From SYIM01 sp964581825 (GTDB lineage Bacteria > Pseudomonadota > Gammaproteobacteria > Burkholderiales > Burkholderiaceae_E): 18,639 bases of DNA. The notes under the pieces are model-generated. The model saw nothing but the letters and a program-made list of their open reading frames with translations, was not told where the DNA came from and did not search any database. The position numbers and the translations under genes are program-made. Where the stretch lies: positions 1 to 18,639 of the forward strand of contig CAZORB010000088.1 in NCBI GenBank assembly GCA_964581825.1, written 5' to 3'. Shown here piece by piece: positions 5,504-14,245 of the stretch (positions are counted from its first letter, which is position 1; each line of letters opens with the position of its first letter).

Positions 5504-7369
5504 GTGGCGTCGCCCACCCCCCTTCCTATGACGCTCGTCTCTGCCACCATGAACCTGCTCCAGGGCCTGCGCCGGGGGCTTGAATCGGATGTTGCGCGCT
5601 CGATCTGCAACACGCACCCGCTCAACCCTGTTTACAGGGAGTCGCTGTCGGTCACGCTGCGGGCTCGGGCCGATCAGCTGTGGCTCGATCTCTGCGGCGT
5701 ACTGGTGGGGCTCGATGCTGAAGATGCTCTTCGGCAGGCGTGGTCCATTTCGCCCAAGTCTCCGGTCTGGACCGGGCTGCTCTACAGCGCGGCCATCCGT
5801 GAAAGCAGCACCATGCGGGCCGAAGCCAATCGGCTTCTAAAGCTTTGCCCCGAGCTTTTGCCCTCTGGCCGGCGGTTTTCGCCCCGCGCTGTGCATACGG
5901 TCGACACCGTTGGCTACTGGCTTCTGGCCAATGAGCCCAAGGGATCTACCCCGGTTCCCGATCTTGGTATCGACACCCGTGTACGACCACAGTGGCGTCT
6001 GCGATTTCGGCTGGCGAGTGCAGTAGAACGCGGCGAGTCGCTCGCGCAGCTTTTCCGGCGCGCGGCGGCGCAGCCCTCGGTATCCGACACCAGCCGACGC
6101 TCAGAGTTTTTAAGAGCACTGGCAGCGCTTCAAAACAGAACAGGGCAGTCTGGTCGACTGTCAACGCTCACCATTGTGCTGTTCGATGCGCGCGAGCTGA
6201 GGCTGCTTCGGGCGATGCTTCCCTACTGGTCCGAGTTCGTGACATCGACGATCTGGCGCAGCCCCGACCCGCTTGCAAACCTCGATGCGCTGCTTGCGCG
6301 CAGGACGCAACTCGAACAAACCTTCAGCCAGGTTGAGCAGGCGCTGAAGCAGCGCGCTTTCGGAACCGTCAACGCGCTCCTGTCGGCGGTTCCTGAAGAC
6401 GCGCTCGTCAATACTGTCGCCCGTCACCGGTTCATCTTTCGTGACTTCGACGAGACGGATCTCTGGGCGCATCCGGCGATCGATCCCAGCTGGGGGCCCT
6501 GGCAGCCGCTTACCGCAGCCTCTCATCAGCGACTGAGCGCATGGCGACAGAAGTCACTGCCCGCCGCCTGGACCATGACGCCATCGCAGGTGCATCGTGC
6601 CATCCTCCAGAAAAACCTGCTTCCTGATCAACGGCGTCATGGCCTGTTTGCGCAGGATCTCTCTGCAATCCGGCGAGCCTGGAGTGATGACGAGAAGCAG
6701 GCCCTGATCCAAGCAGGTGCCGGTACCTTCATCGACTGGAACGACCCTGTGTGGGATCAGCTTTCCCTGGCGGAAATCGCACGGGTGCTGATCCAGTATC
6801 CCCCTGGGCCGCATAGCCGGTTGGGCGTGCGGCTGCGAGCGCTGCCCGATGCCAGGCCCTGGCTCGCCGTGATGGCGCAGGGCAGCGCCCAGGATCTGCG
6901 ACGCCTTGGCGAGTACTGCCTGCGGATGAACCAGGGACCGGCGGTACCCAAAGGGCTATGGGGTCGGTTCTGTGCATCGGCTGTGGGTACGCCTGAGTGG
7001 CTGGCAGTACGAAACGAGGCCATGCGTGATCAGGCTCTGGTCGTGCAGGCGGTGGCACTCTTCGAGCGTGGCGGGGCACCGCTGGATGCGGCGGCCATGC
7101 GCGAGGCCATTGCGTCGGCGCTCCATGACCCTGCACAGCGCGTGCGTCACATTGTGTCGCAGTGCCTGCGCTGGGTGGAACTCGATCCTGACGCGCTACC
7201 CGCCCTGGTGCGCTTCGCCCCACGCGACCTGGTCCAGGCGATCCGGCGCAATCGGCTGACGCCGCCCATTGTGCGCACGCGCATTGCGTTGCTGACCGCC
7301 CCAGGCGGCGCTGACCAAACACCTTTACGGAGACTCCGTCATGACGATGGCCAGATCGGTCTATTTTGA
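5504..7369 (+). CDS. Uncharacterised 621-aa protein, first gene of MoxR/vWA module
   Basis: I do not recognise this 621-aa protein. It is mostly alpha-helical, with no signal peptide or membrane segment, so it should be cytoplasmic. The C-terminal third (about residues 500-600) has short helix pairs such as LDAAAMREAIASALHD and VRHIVSQCLRWVELD that could be HEAT-like repeats. The middle has Trp-rich stretches (DPSWGPWQPL; FIDWNDPVWDQL). The start is uncertain: the GTG at 5504 has AGGA only 2 bases upstream, while ATGs at 5528 and 5549 have no clear ribosome binding site. The gene overlaps the next one by 29 bases. Position before a MoxR ATPase and a vWA-like protein suggests a substrate, adaptor or effector of that pair, but this is inference. 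Confidence 0.85.
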   Translation: MASPTPLPMTLVSATMNLLQGLRRGLESDVARSICNTHPLNPVYRESLSVTLRARADQLWLDLCGVLVGLDAEDALRQAWSISPKSPVWTGLLYSAAIRESSTMRAEANRLLKLCPELLPSGRRFSPRAVHTVDTVGYWLLANEPKGSTPVPDLGIDTRVRPQWRLRFRLASAVERGESLAQLFRRAAAQPSVSDTSRRSEFLRALAALQNRTGQSGRLSTLTIVLFDARELRLLRAMLPYWSEFVTSTIWRSPDPLANLDALLARRTQLEQTFSQVEQALKQRAFGTVNALLSAVPEDALVNTVARHRFIFRDFDETDLWAHPAIDPSWGPWQPLTAASHQRLSAWRQKSLPAAWTMTPSQVHRAILQKNLLPDQRRHGLFAQDLSAIRRAWSDDEKQALIQAGAGTFIDWNDPVWDQLSLAEIARVLIQYPPGPHSRLGVRLRALPDARPWLAVMAQGSAQDLRRLGEYCLRMNQGPAVPKGLWGRFCASAVGTPEWLAVRNEAMRDQALVVQAVALFERGGAPLDAAAMREAIASALHDPAQRVRHIVSQCLRWVELDPDALPALVRFAPRDLVQAIRRNRLTPPIVRTRIALLTAPGGADQTPLRRLRHDDGQIGLF

Positions 7370-8375
7370 GCGCGTGTATCGCGGCACCGGAAACCTTCGT
7401 GCCGAATACGCGGCCACACGGCCCCGCGTCATGGCTGACCCTGAAGCCTGGCGCAACGGTGATACTGCCCCTTCGCGTGTGCCGGTATCCCTGATGGGCG
7501 CCTATACCGCGCTGCGTCTGACGGGCGACCCTGCGCTCGCCGAGGCCTTCAACGAAGAGGCCAGCCAGATCAGCGCCATGGCGGGCTTCATCGAGGAGGC
7601 GCGCTCAGGCATGACGCACACCATGCTGCCGTTTTCTCGAAGTGCGGCCGATATCGCGTATGCCGCGGCCATGTCGCGAAGCTGCAGCGACTGGGCTATT
7701 CGGGGTGAAGATACTCGGGTGGAAGGCGGCTATTTTCATTACCTGCCGAATCATCGCGGCCCGCCCATCGTTCGCTACGTTGATCGAAGCGGTGAGGGGC
7801 CGCTGCGCTCTGAGGTCCTGCTTGACCCCTCGCACCTTGAGACGCTGCTTCCACGCATCGAGGCCCTGCCTGCACCGCCAGCACGCTTTGTCGCGGTTGC
7901 GCCCGAGCGTCACTGGATACGCCTCGAACTGAGCCCGCCGATGCGGGCCCTGCTGATGGAAAAACCGCCAGGGCTTCGCGCGCGCAGCCGGGGTGCGCTC
8001 TCGCTGGTATCGCGCTCGGCGGTGGTGTTTCTAACCGAGCTCGAAATTCGGGAGGATGACCTGGGCATCGCCCTGAAGGATCTGCCGGTGGAGCGTGTCA
8101 TGGCGCTGCAGGCAGCGGCGTTTGACGATCAGTGGCTGCTGTTCGAACACCCTGAGTTTTGTGCGCTGGGTCCGTTTCCCGATCTGTTCACGCCGGGCAG
8201 CGACTCCCCGGCAAGAGTAGACCCCGCCCATGTCTTCACCGAGGGTCTCGGAGGCAAGGAGGTAGAGACGCTCTGCCTCCCGACCGGGCTTGCATTGAAT
8301 CTGATGCAGCGGTTTCACTGGATGGCAGCGCCTCATCCGGTGATCTGGCGCGCGCTTGCGGAGGCCTCGGAATGA
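7341..8375 (+). CDS. Uncharacterised 344-aa protein, second gene of MoxR/vWA module
   Basis: I do not recognise this 344-aa protein. It has no signal peptide or membrane segment. It shows two apparent parts: an N-terminal helical region (VSLMGAYTALRLTGDPALAEAF) and a mixed alpha/beta C-terminal region (about 190-340). The C-terminal part carries FVAVAPERHWIRLELSPP and AAFDDQWLLFEHPEFCALGPFPDL. The ATG at 7341 has a good ribosome binding site, CGGAGA at 7328-7333. The start lies 29 bases inside the end of the 621-aa gene, and the end overlaps the ATPase start as ATGA. Such tight overlap on both sides argues that all four proteins are made in fixed ratio and work together. It is not an evident enzyme. 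Confidence 0.85.
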   Translation: MTMARSVYFERVYRGTGNLRAEYAATRPRVMADPEAWRNGDTAPSRVPVSLMGAYTALRLTGDPALAEAFNEEASQISAMAGFIEEARSGMTHTMLPFSRSAADIAYAAAMSRSCSDWAIRGEDTRVEGGYFHYLPNHRGPPIVRYVDRSGEGPLRSEVLLDPSHLETLLPRIEALPAPPARFVAVAPERHWIRLELSPPMRALLMEKPPGLRARSRGALSLVSRSAVVFLTELEIREDDLGIALKDLPVERVMALQAAAFDDQWLLFEHPEFCALGPFPDLFTPGSDSPARVDPAHVFTEGLGGKEVETLCLPTGLALNLMQRFHWMAAPHPVIWRALAEASE

Positions 8376-9358
8376 AGCCCTCACGACTTCGTCACGTGCT
8401 TGAGTCCATGGTCGGGCAGCGCTGGCCTGCGTTTGTCTGGGGACCACCCGGCGTGGGGAAGAGCTCCATTGTTCACGCGATTGCAGCAGAGCGCGGGGTA
8501 CCAGTGGTAGATCTTCGTGCAAGCCTTCTTGATCCCACCGATCTGCGGGGCATCCCCGCCATCGAGTCGGGGCGTGCGGTGTGGTGTCCGCCTGCGTTTC
8601 TGCCGTCGGCGTCTGATACACCGGGCATTCTTTTTCTGGATGAGATCAATGCCGCACCGCCCCTGGTGCAGGCAAGCCTCTATCAGCTGGTGCTCGACCG
8701 CAGGGTCGGTGAATACGAGCTTCCCAGCGGCTGGTGGATCGTGGCCGCAGGCAATCGCCATCAGGATCGCGCGGTCACGTTCCGGATGTCGAGTGCGCTT
8801 GCCAACCGCTTTGTGCACCTCACGCTCGAGCCCGATGTTGAAGACTGGCGCAATTGGGCCATTGAGCGGCGTCTTCACCCGCTGGTGGTGTCCTTCATCG
8901 CAGTGCGTCCGGCCATGCTCTGGCAGGAGCCGGGCGAGGGCGCAGCCTACCCCACACCACGCTCCTGGGAGATGGTGTCCGACATGCTCAATACCTTCGA
9001 GAGTCATGGCGACTGCAGCGACATCATCCCCGGCGTGGTGGGGCAGGCGGCTGCAACGGAGTTCGCAGGTCACACCAAGAAAGCGATCAGCGAGAAAAAG
9101 ATGCGAGCCATCGTGGCGGATCCCGAACGTGCCGAGGTGCCCGACACGCTCGATGGCCTCTATGTGCTCACTTCCTGGCTCACCTGGCATGGAGCCGATG
9201 AGGCAGTGTCCCGGGCAAGCGCGCAGCTGCTATTCCGACTTCCTCCGGAGTTTGGCGTGGTGCTGGCCCGCGACATGCTGAAAGCACGGCCGCTGTTTGC
9301 ACGCGAGCCTGGGTATCGCGACTTCATGAAGCAGCATGGCCACCTCATCGCGCGCTAA
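8372..9358 (+). CDS. MoxR-type AAA+ ATPase
   Basis: This 328-aa protein is an AAA+ ATPase of the MoxR/RavA-like group. Walker A is GPPGVGKSS (residues 24-32), Walker B is ILFLDE (86-91), sensor 1 is in AAGNRHQD (Asn128), and the Arg finger region lies in SSALANRF (Arg146). The family unfolds or remodels partner proteins, usually with a vWA-domain protein, which is the next gene. The ATG at 8372 overlaps the previous stop as ATGA, with GGAGG at 8360-8364. The start of an upstream longer frame is not needed. The gene overlaps the next by 23 bases. ATPase activity is well supported by motifs; the target protein is unknown, and the two upstream genes are the prime candidates. Confidence 0.95.
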   Translation: MKPSRLRHVLESMVGQRWPAFVWGPPGVGKSSIVHAIAAERGVPVVDLRASLLDPTDLRGIPAIESGRAVWCPPAFLPSASDTPGILFLDEINAAPPLVQASLYQLVLDRRVGEYELPSGWWIVAAGNRHQDRAVTFRMSSALANRFVHLTLEPDVEDWRNWAIERRLHPLVVSFIAVRPAMLWQEPGEGAAYPTPRSWEMVSDMLNTFESHGDCSDIIPGVVGQAAATEFAGHTKKAISEKKMRAIVADPERAEVPDTLDGLYVLTSWLTWHGADEAVSRASAQLLFRLPPEFGVVLARDMLKARPLFAREPGYRDFMKQHGHLIAR

Positions 9359-10613
9359 GCCAGCGGTGGCAGCCGCACCAGTCGACGCCACGGCTGTGAA
9401 TGATCGGCTGATGCGCGCCCGCGTGCGGCTGGCGCTGTCTCATCCGTTTCTGGCGGCGGCGGTGATGCGACTGCCACTTCGAGCAGCACCCAGGCAGAGC
9501 TGGTGTGCCACGGCCGCAACCGACGGTTACCACATCTTCTTCAACCCCGAGTGGGTGGCCCGGCTCGATGACGCTGCGCTTCGAGGCCTGCTCGCACACG
9601 AGGTGCTGCACGTGCTCTTTTCGCACAGCGGTCGGTTGGGTGGGCGCGACCGGCTGGTCTGGAACTGGGCCTGTGACTTCGCTATCAATGCGCTTCTTAT
9701 TGCTCAGGGGTTTACGCTACCCAAGGGCGGGTTGGTCGCACGCGAATTCGAGGATCTTGCAGCTGAAACCATTTACTGGCGGCTGATTGACGAAGCGGCG
9801 CGCGGCGGTGCGGCACGGGTCACAGCTAAAGGACAGCTCCGAGCACCGCTCAGAAACGGCAGCGCTGCGGAGGAAGCGGCCTCCGCCGGTCTGGATGACT
9901 GCGATATTCCCGCAGCCGGCGCTGACCTGCTCGATCCAGACGATCCGCGCGTGCGGCCGCTTCGCGCAGAGGATGCGCCCGATACCGAACAGGTTGAGGC
10001 GCTTCGTGGAGAGCTTCGCGCCGAGGCGCTGTCGCGGCTTGAAGGCGCGTCGGCTCAGGTGTTTTCAGCCGCATGCGAGGCGGCCGATGCCGCGAAGGTG
10101 GATTGGCGCGCGCTGCTGCGCGACCGACTCACCGAGCGCATCAAAGGCGACTGGACCTCTTTTCCGTTCAGCAAGCGCCATCTGCATCGGGGGGTCTTCA
10201 TGCCGTCGCCCGGAATGCTCGCCCCGGGCCATATCGTGTTCGCAATCGATACGTCTGGCTCGATGACCGATAAGCATATCGAAGCGATCGCGGGCGAGTT
10301 GCGAAACTTCCGGGAAACTTTTCCCTCTCGGCTGACAGTCATTCAGGCGGATTCTGCGATCCGTTCAACCATCGAGTACGGCGAGATGGATGGCGCTGAG
10401 ATTCCCCGACAGATGGATATCGTCGGTCGAGGGGGTACAGATTTTCGGCCGGTGTTTGCCTGGATGGCGGACCATGCGTCAGATGCTTTGCTGCTGTATG
10501 CGACGGATGGCCTGGGAACCTTCCCTGCGCAGCCGCCTGGAAATGCCGTGATCTGGCTGCTAACCCGAGAGGATCCTGGCAGGATTCCTTTTGGGACGGT
10601 GTTGAAGCTTTGA
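9336..10613 (+). CDS. DUF2201-type putative metallopeptidase with vWA-like domain
   Basis: This 425-aa protein has the two-part form of DUF2201 proteins. The N-terminal metallopeptidase-like region carries LLAHEVLHVLFSH, with the HExxH motif at residues 88-92, then WNWACDFAIN, in the usual third-ligand area. A middle Glu/Ala-rich linker is followed by a vWA-like C-terminal domain. The MIDAS motif DTSGS starts at Asp305, and GGTDF supplies the later Thr. Proteins of this type are paired with MoxR ATPases and are thought to present clients or bind metal. Whether the zinc site is active is not known for the family. The gene overlaps the ATPase by 23 bases, starting at the ATG at 9336. It ends just 13 bases before the transglutaminase start. 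Confidence 0.92.
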   Translation: MATSSRAKPAVAAAPVDATAVNDRLMRARVRLALSHPFLAAAVMRLPLRAAPRQSWCATAATDGYHIFFNPEWVARLDDAALRGLLAHEVLHVLFSHSGRLGGRDRLVWNWACDFAINALLIAQGFTLPKGGLVAREFEDLAAETIYWRLIDEAARGGAARVTAKGQLRAPLRNGSAAEEAASAGLDDCDIPAAGADLLDPDDPRVRPLRAEDAPDTEQVEALRGELRAEALSRLEGASAQVFSAACEAADAAKVDWRALLRDRLTERIKGDWTSFPFSKRHLHRGVFMPSPGMLAPGHIVFAIDTSGSMTDKHIEAIAGELRNFRETFPSRLTVIQADSAIRSTIEYGEMDGAEIPRQMDIVGRGGTDFRPVFAWMADHASDALLLYATDGLGTFPAQPPGNAVIWLLTREDPGRIPFGTVLKL

Positions 10614-10626
10614 GCAAAGGATGAAA

Positions 10627-12564
10627 ATGGCAGCGCCAACACGGTGTGCTGAACCTGCGATTAGTCAGCGATTTATCGCCTTCAAACGATTGTTGCTGGT
10701 CTGCCTGTCGCTTGCTGCCCTTGGTGCCTCGCACCAGTCGAGCGCGTCAGAGGCGATTGCCCCCGATGCCTACCAGCCCAGCCACTCCATCTTGCATCGC
10801 ATCGTTCACGTCACCGTCAATGATGACGGAACCGCTCACGTCGTCACTGATCTCGCGCGCCGGGCCGATACTGCGCGAGGCGTACGCGCGTTGGGCGAAG
10901 AGAAGATCCGTTTTCGCGAAACGATGACGCGTCTATATGTCACTGAGGCCTGGTCAGTCACGCCTGCTGGCAAGCGCATCGATGTTCCTGTGGAGTCGGT
11001 ACGGGTCAAGGACGATGACGAAGAGGGTGATGGCGATAGCGACAACAAGGTGGCAACGGTCATTTATTCGGGGCTCGAGGTTGGGAGCACTGTTTTTCGG
11101 CGCTCAAGATCGGTTCATCACACCATGCCCTATCCTGGCCAGGTATCGATGAGCTTTCATTCGGCGCCGCGGCTTAAGCTCGATCGCTACGAAGTCAACA
11201 TCGTTCACCCAGCCACGATCCCTCTGCGTGTGCTCGCTGACCGGTTTGAGGGCGGGCGGGTAGCGCTTCAGCCCGGCGACTCTCCGGATGCCGTGCGCTA
11301 CCGGTTCGTGATTTCGCATGAAAAATATTGGCCCCGCGAAGGTAACGAACTCGATACCGACGACTGGGCGCCCTCGCTGATGATGTCCACGTTTCCCGAC
11401 TACGCAACGCTGGCAGCTGCCTACCAGCTCCGTGCAGCACCGCGGGCCGAGCCCGATGAAGAAATTCGCAGATTGGCGCTGGAGGTGACTCAGGGTGCAT
11501 CCAATGATCGTGAAAAGGTCGCCCGTATTCGCGACTGGGTTAACCGCAACATCCGTTATCTGTCGGTCCACATTGGCGTGGAGGGTTGGATTCCTCATCC
11601 CGCCCCCCAGGTGCTGAAGGCGCGCTATGGCGACTGTAAGGATCAGACGGCGTTCATGGGGGCGATGCTTCGTGCCGTCGGTATCGACACTACCCCCGCG
11701 CTTATCAATACCCGGTCATCCTTCTACCTGCCGCGATTACCTCAGGCGGGCGCGTTCGACCATGTAATCGTCTATATCCCGTCGCTCGATCTCTTTGTCG
11801 ATCCCACTGATCGCTACTCGGCGCTTGGGTCCTTGCCTGAGGCGCTTTATGGCAAGCCCGCTTTGCTTGCGGCGACGGGGCAGATAGTTCGCCTGCCTGT
11901 CGCGTCCCCTGATCGCGACTATGTAGAGACGATCGCCCGCATGCGTGTGGATGAGCAGGGTCGTGTACGCGGCACCTCGAAAACCCGTGTGGCGGGAGCA
12001 GAGGAGGGCGATTCGCGGCGGTCCCAGCATGGTGCGCAGTCGCGCTCTATGGAGGAGCGGATTAACGGCATTCTGCAGCGCTACGACGAGGGAGGCACAG
12101 GTCGGATCTGGGCGGGCGACCCCCTGAAGCAGGGCGATCCCTGGGAAGTCAACGCCGAATTCGAGCTTGAATCGGTGGTGACCCTTCCGGGGCCCTCCGC
12201 TATGCGGATTCCGGTTGGAATCACCCGAGCCGATATCCGCAGCATTGCTAATTGGCGACCCTTGGCTAACCGGCGTAATCCGTTCGAGTGCAGCGCAGGA
12301 CGGTGGCGGGACGACATCGAGATTGAGCTGCCAGCCGTAGCAAAAATTGCCTACATCCCCTCTGGGGTGTCGGCAGAGAGCGGATCATTTCGGTACCGCT
12401 CGGAGTGGAAGCTTGAAGGGAATCGGCTGCGTGTGGTGCGGGAGTTGAGCATCCAGCGCGAGCGCGGCTATTGCGTTCCGCAGGACGAGCGCGACTTCAT
12501 TCCGGTGCGAGAGGCGATGAGGCGCGATCTGATGGGGCAGGTGATGTTTGGAGTGACGCCATGA
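10627..12564 (+). CDS. Secreted DUF3857 and transglutaminase-like protein
   Basis: This protein of about 645 aa carries an N-terminal hydrophobic segment (LLLVCLSLAALGA) typical of a signal peptide, with cleavage likely near ASHQSSASEA. A DUF3857 beta-rich domain follows, then a transglutaminase-like domain. The catalytic triad is visible as Cys in GDCKD, His in FDHVIVY and Asp in VDPTDRYS (codons at 11635, 11761 and 11800). A C-terminal DUF3858-like part follows. The family may crosslink or cleave peptides in the periplasm; its substrate is unknown. The ATG at 10627 sits 6 bases after AAAGG, while the ATG at 10621 is too close to it. An acidic Asp/Glu run (DDDEEGDGDSD) lies around residues 125-135 and may bind calcium or form a flexible loop. 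The gene overlaps the next one by ATGA. Confidence 0.9.
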   Translation: MAAPTRCAEPAISQRFIAFKRLLLVCLSLAALGASHQSSASEAIAPDAYQPSHSILHRIVHVTVNDDGTAHVVTDLARRADTARGVRALGEEKIRFRETMTRLYVTEAWSVTPAGKRIDVPVESVRVKDDDEEGDGDSDNKVATVIYSGLEVGSTVFRRSRSVHHTMPYPGQVSMSFHSAPRLKLDRYEVNIVHPATIPLRVLADRFEGGRVALQPGDSPDAVRYRFVISHEKYWPREGNELDTDDWAPSLMMSTFPDYATLAAAYQLRAAPRAEPDEEIRRLALEVTQGASNDREKVARIRDWVNRNIRYLSVHIGVEGWIPHPAPQVLKARYGDCKDQTAFMGAMLRAVGIDTTPALINTRSSFYLPRLPQAGAFDHVIVYIPSLDLFVDPTDRYSALGSLPEALYGKPALLAATGQIVRLPVASPDRDYVETIARMRVDEQGRVRGTSKTRVAGAEEGDSRRSQHGAQSRSMEERINGILQRYDEGGTGRIWAGDPLKQGDPWEVNAEFELESVVTLPGPSAMRIPVGITRADIRSIANWRPLANRRNPFECSAGRWRDDIEIELPAVAKIAYIPSGVSAESGSFRYRSEWKLEGNRLRVVRELSIQRERGYCVPQDERDFIPVREAMRRDLMGQVMFGVTP

Positions 12565-12770
12565 CCACCATGACATTCGCAGGCAGACGCCTGGCTAAGC
12601 TTTTATTGGTTTTGCTGCTTCCAACGCTTTCAGGCTGCGCGACGCCGCTCATCGATCTGCCGGCTTTATCCAGGCAAATCGCTATACCCGCCAACTACTG
12701 CCCCTATGGCACCGTCCGACGGTTCGACCAGTGCCAGACGATCCAGCCTGTTGAAGTCAGGCGCCGGTAG
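12561..12770 (+). CDS. Tiny predicted lipoprotein
   Basis: This 69-aa protein is almost wholly a signal sequence plus a short mature part. LLLVLLLPTLSGC gives a clean lipobox LSGC, with Cys at about residue 26. The mature part is ATPLIDLP followed by a Cys pair (YCPYG and QCQTIQ) that could form a disulfide. The ATG at 12561 overlaps the transglutaminase stop as ATGA and has GGAG at 12550-12553. A second ATG at 12570 would still give a full signal. It may be an envelope partner of the upstream transglutaminase, judged by position only. I do not recognise a family. Confidence 0.75.
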   Translation: MTTMTFAGRRLAKLLLVLLLPTLSGCATPLIDLPALSRQIAIPANYCPYGTVRRFDQCQTIQPVEVRRR

Positions 12771-12777
12771 GTTCGAA

Positions 12778-13254
12778 ATGACTGCACAAGTTGGCGAGAC
12801 CCTGCTGATCGACGGTGAACAGCATGAGATGTTTAATGAACTGCTGAGATTCTGGTTTGCGCTCTCAGGCGTGCCGTCTCCCTTTTTTTGGGTATCCAGC
12901 GGGTGCTGGCGCGGCTATGTAGGAACCTGGGAGATTGCAGGCGATCGCCTTTATCTGGTGGAGCTTCGTGGGAATGTTCGTGACCAGAAGCCTGTGTCGA
13001 TTGAGACGATTTTTCCTGGATGGCCTGATCGAGTATTTGCTCACTGGTACACGGGCACGCTCAGGATTCCGCGCGGTGACATGCTGCATTACGTACATCT
13101 TGGCTATGCGCGACTTCACGAAGAAACTCTCTTTATCGATGTAAAGCGAGGCTTGGTCACTGGCCGAAGACGGGTAAAAAACAGCAAGCCTGCGGAAGGC
13201 CAGGGTGAACGGCTCAATGTGCCGGCTGGGCTTGATAACCGACCTAGGGCTTGA
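12778..13254 (+). CDS. Conserved uncharacterised protein (GYVGTWEI-type)
   Basis: This 158-aa protein starts at the ATG at 12778, 8 bases after the tiny lipoprotein. It has no signal peptide or membrane helix. Its core, CWRGYVGTWEIAGDRLYLVEL, followed by FPGWPDRVFAHWYTGTLRIP and YVHLGY, resembles a widespread family of uncharacterised bacterial proteins that I know only as hypothetical. It is Trp-rich and looks like a small beta-rich fold. The C-terminal 30 residues are basic and likely flexible. Family memory is from pattern only, so the comparison should be tested by a profile search. The gene lies between the lipoprotein and a two-helix membrane protein in a tight operon. A function cannot be given. 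Confidence 0.8.
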   Translation: MTAQVGETLLIDGEQHEMFNELLRFWFALSGVPSPFFWVSSGCWRGYVGTWEIAGDRLYLVELRGNVRDQKPVSIETIFPGWPDRVFAHWYTGTLRIPRGDMLHYVHLGYARLHEETLFIDVKRGLVTGRRRVKNSKPAEGQGERLNVPAGLDNRPRA

Positions 13255-13258
13255 AGTC

Positions 13259-13840
13259 ATGCAGACTTGGCTGTTGGTTTATCTGGGGCTCGGCGTTATT
13301 GTGCTGGGTGGGATGCTTCTCGTTTACTGGCGTGAGCGTCCATCAAAGTGGGCGCGCAGCCTGATGGAAGAGATCGAACCGGAGGGGCGGTCCATGCGCT
13401 ATCGGTTCCTGGCTGGGATCGTGGCGCCAGTTCTCGCGGCAACCGCGGTGGTGGTCGTCTGGCCAGGCTCCATTGCCTACACGGCCTGGAATCGGTTGAA
13501 AAATCGCGGGCAACCGTCCGATGAGACGATTTACGCCGAGGACCCAACGTCAGACGCTCGGCGCTGGAAGGTTCTGCCAGTACATCTCAAGAAACAGGTG
13601 ACGCCTGAGAGCGTGGTGGCCCAGGAGAAAGTCGCTGACCCGCTGGGTGCTGCACCCAACGTTCCGTTCGGGTTTTTGCTGGTCAGGTGGGTTGATTTCA
13701 TGCGCCACTGGAAAGATGGCGATGAGTTATGGACCTTCGAAGTTCCGCCCGCGAACTTCGACTATGCGAGGCGAGGCTATGCAATCGTTCGGAGGGGGTT
13801 GCCGGTAGCGGGTTTCGTCACCGATGTGGTGGAGGTTTGA
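13259..13840 (+). CDS. Small membrane protein with two predicted helices
   Basis: This 193-aa protein starts at the ATG at 13259, 4 bases after the previous stop. It has a hydrophobic N-terminal helix (WLLVYLGLGVIVLGGMLLVYW) and a second one at about residues 52-75 (LAGIVAPVLAATAVVVVW), so the rest probably lies on one side of the inner membrane. A charged loop separates the helices. The soluble C-terminal part, about 110 residues, has Trp-rich stretches (FGFLLVRWVDFMRHWKDG, DELWTFEVPP). I know no family. The topology is inferred. It belongs to the same operon and may form a membrane partner for one of the other envelope proteins. Confidence 0.78.
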   Translation: MQTWLLVYLGLGVIVLGGMLLVYWRERPSKWARSLMEEIEPEGRSMRYRFLAGIVAPVLAATAVVVVWPGSIAYTAWNRLKNRGQPSDETIYAEDPTSDARRWKVLPVHLKKQVTPESVVAQEKVADPLGAAPNVPFGFLLVRWVDFMRHWKDGDELWTFEVPPANFDYARRGYAIVRRGLPVAGFVTDVVEV

Positions 13841-13852
13841 GAGGCTGTGGCT

Positions 13853-14245
13853 ATGGCGCTTGATTCGGTCTATCGATTTCCCGATAACCTGAGCGATGAG
13901 ATCGGTGTTTTGCTTCGGGAGATGAGGTCTCTACCTACCTGGACTGCACGGAAGTACGAGCTGTTTGCTGAGTTCCAGCGTCTCGCGGGACGGAAAGCAT
14001 ACCTGCGTTTTACGGCAGACTCGCGCGACTACCGGCTTTCAGGAAGCGGCAATAGTTGCCTGTATCAGGTTCCTTTCAGCCAGCGTGGTGCGCTAAGCGT
14101 ATTCGCTGGGAAATTCATACGGGTGGTCTGCGGTGGCAAAACCAATCGGTATAGCGGACGCGTCTACTACGCAAAGCCTGTGTCGAAGCGGTTCTGGCGA
14201 AATCAGGCGGATTACTTATCGGTGTCTGAGCTTGTAGATTGCTGA
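13853..14245 (+). CDS. Uncharacterised 130-aa protein ending the operon
   Basis: This 130-aa protein starts at the ATG at 13853, with AGAGG at 13840-13844; a GTG at 13847 would lie too close to that site. There is no signal or membrane segment. The sequence has a helical N-terminal half (LSDEIGVLLREMRSLP; WTARKYELFAEFQRLAG) and a basic beta-rich C-terminal half (GKFIRVVCGGKTNRYSG). I recognise no family. It is the last plus-strand gene of the long operon and its end overlaps the convergent NrtR-like gene by 30 bases, so the two transcripts could interfere. Possible remote links with RNA or DNA binding are suggested only by the basic character of the C-terminal half. Confidence 0.7.
   Translation: MALDSVYRFPDNLSDEIGVLLREMRSLPTWTARKYELFAEFQRLAGRKAYLRFTADSRDYRLSGSGNSCLYQVPFSQRGALSVFAGKFIRVVCGGKTNRYSGRVYYAKPVSKRFWRNQADYLSVSELVDC

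Noticed and set aside
6729..7322. A 197-aa minus-strand frame inside the 621-aa gene
   Set aside because: It is Pro/Arg/Ala-rich with no start signal, as expected for a shadow frame in GC-rich DNA.
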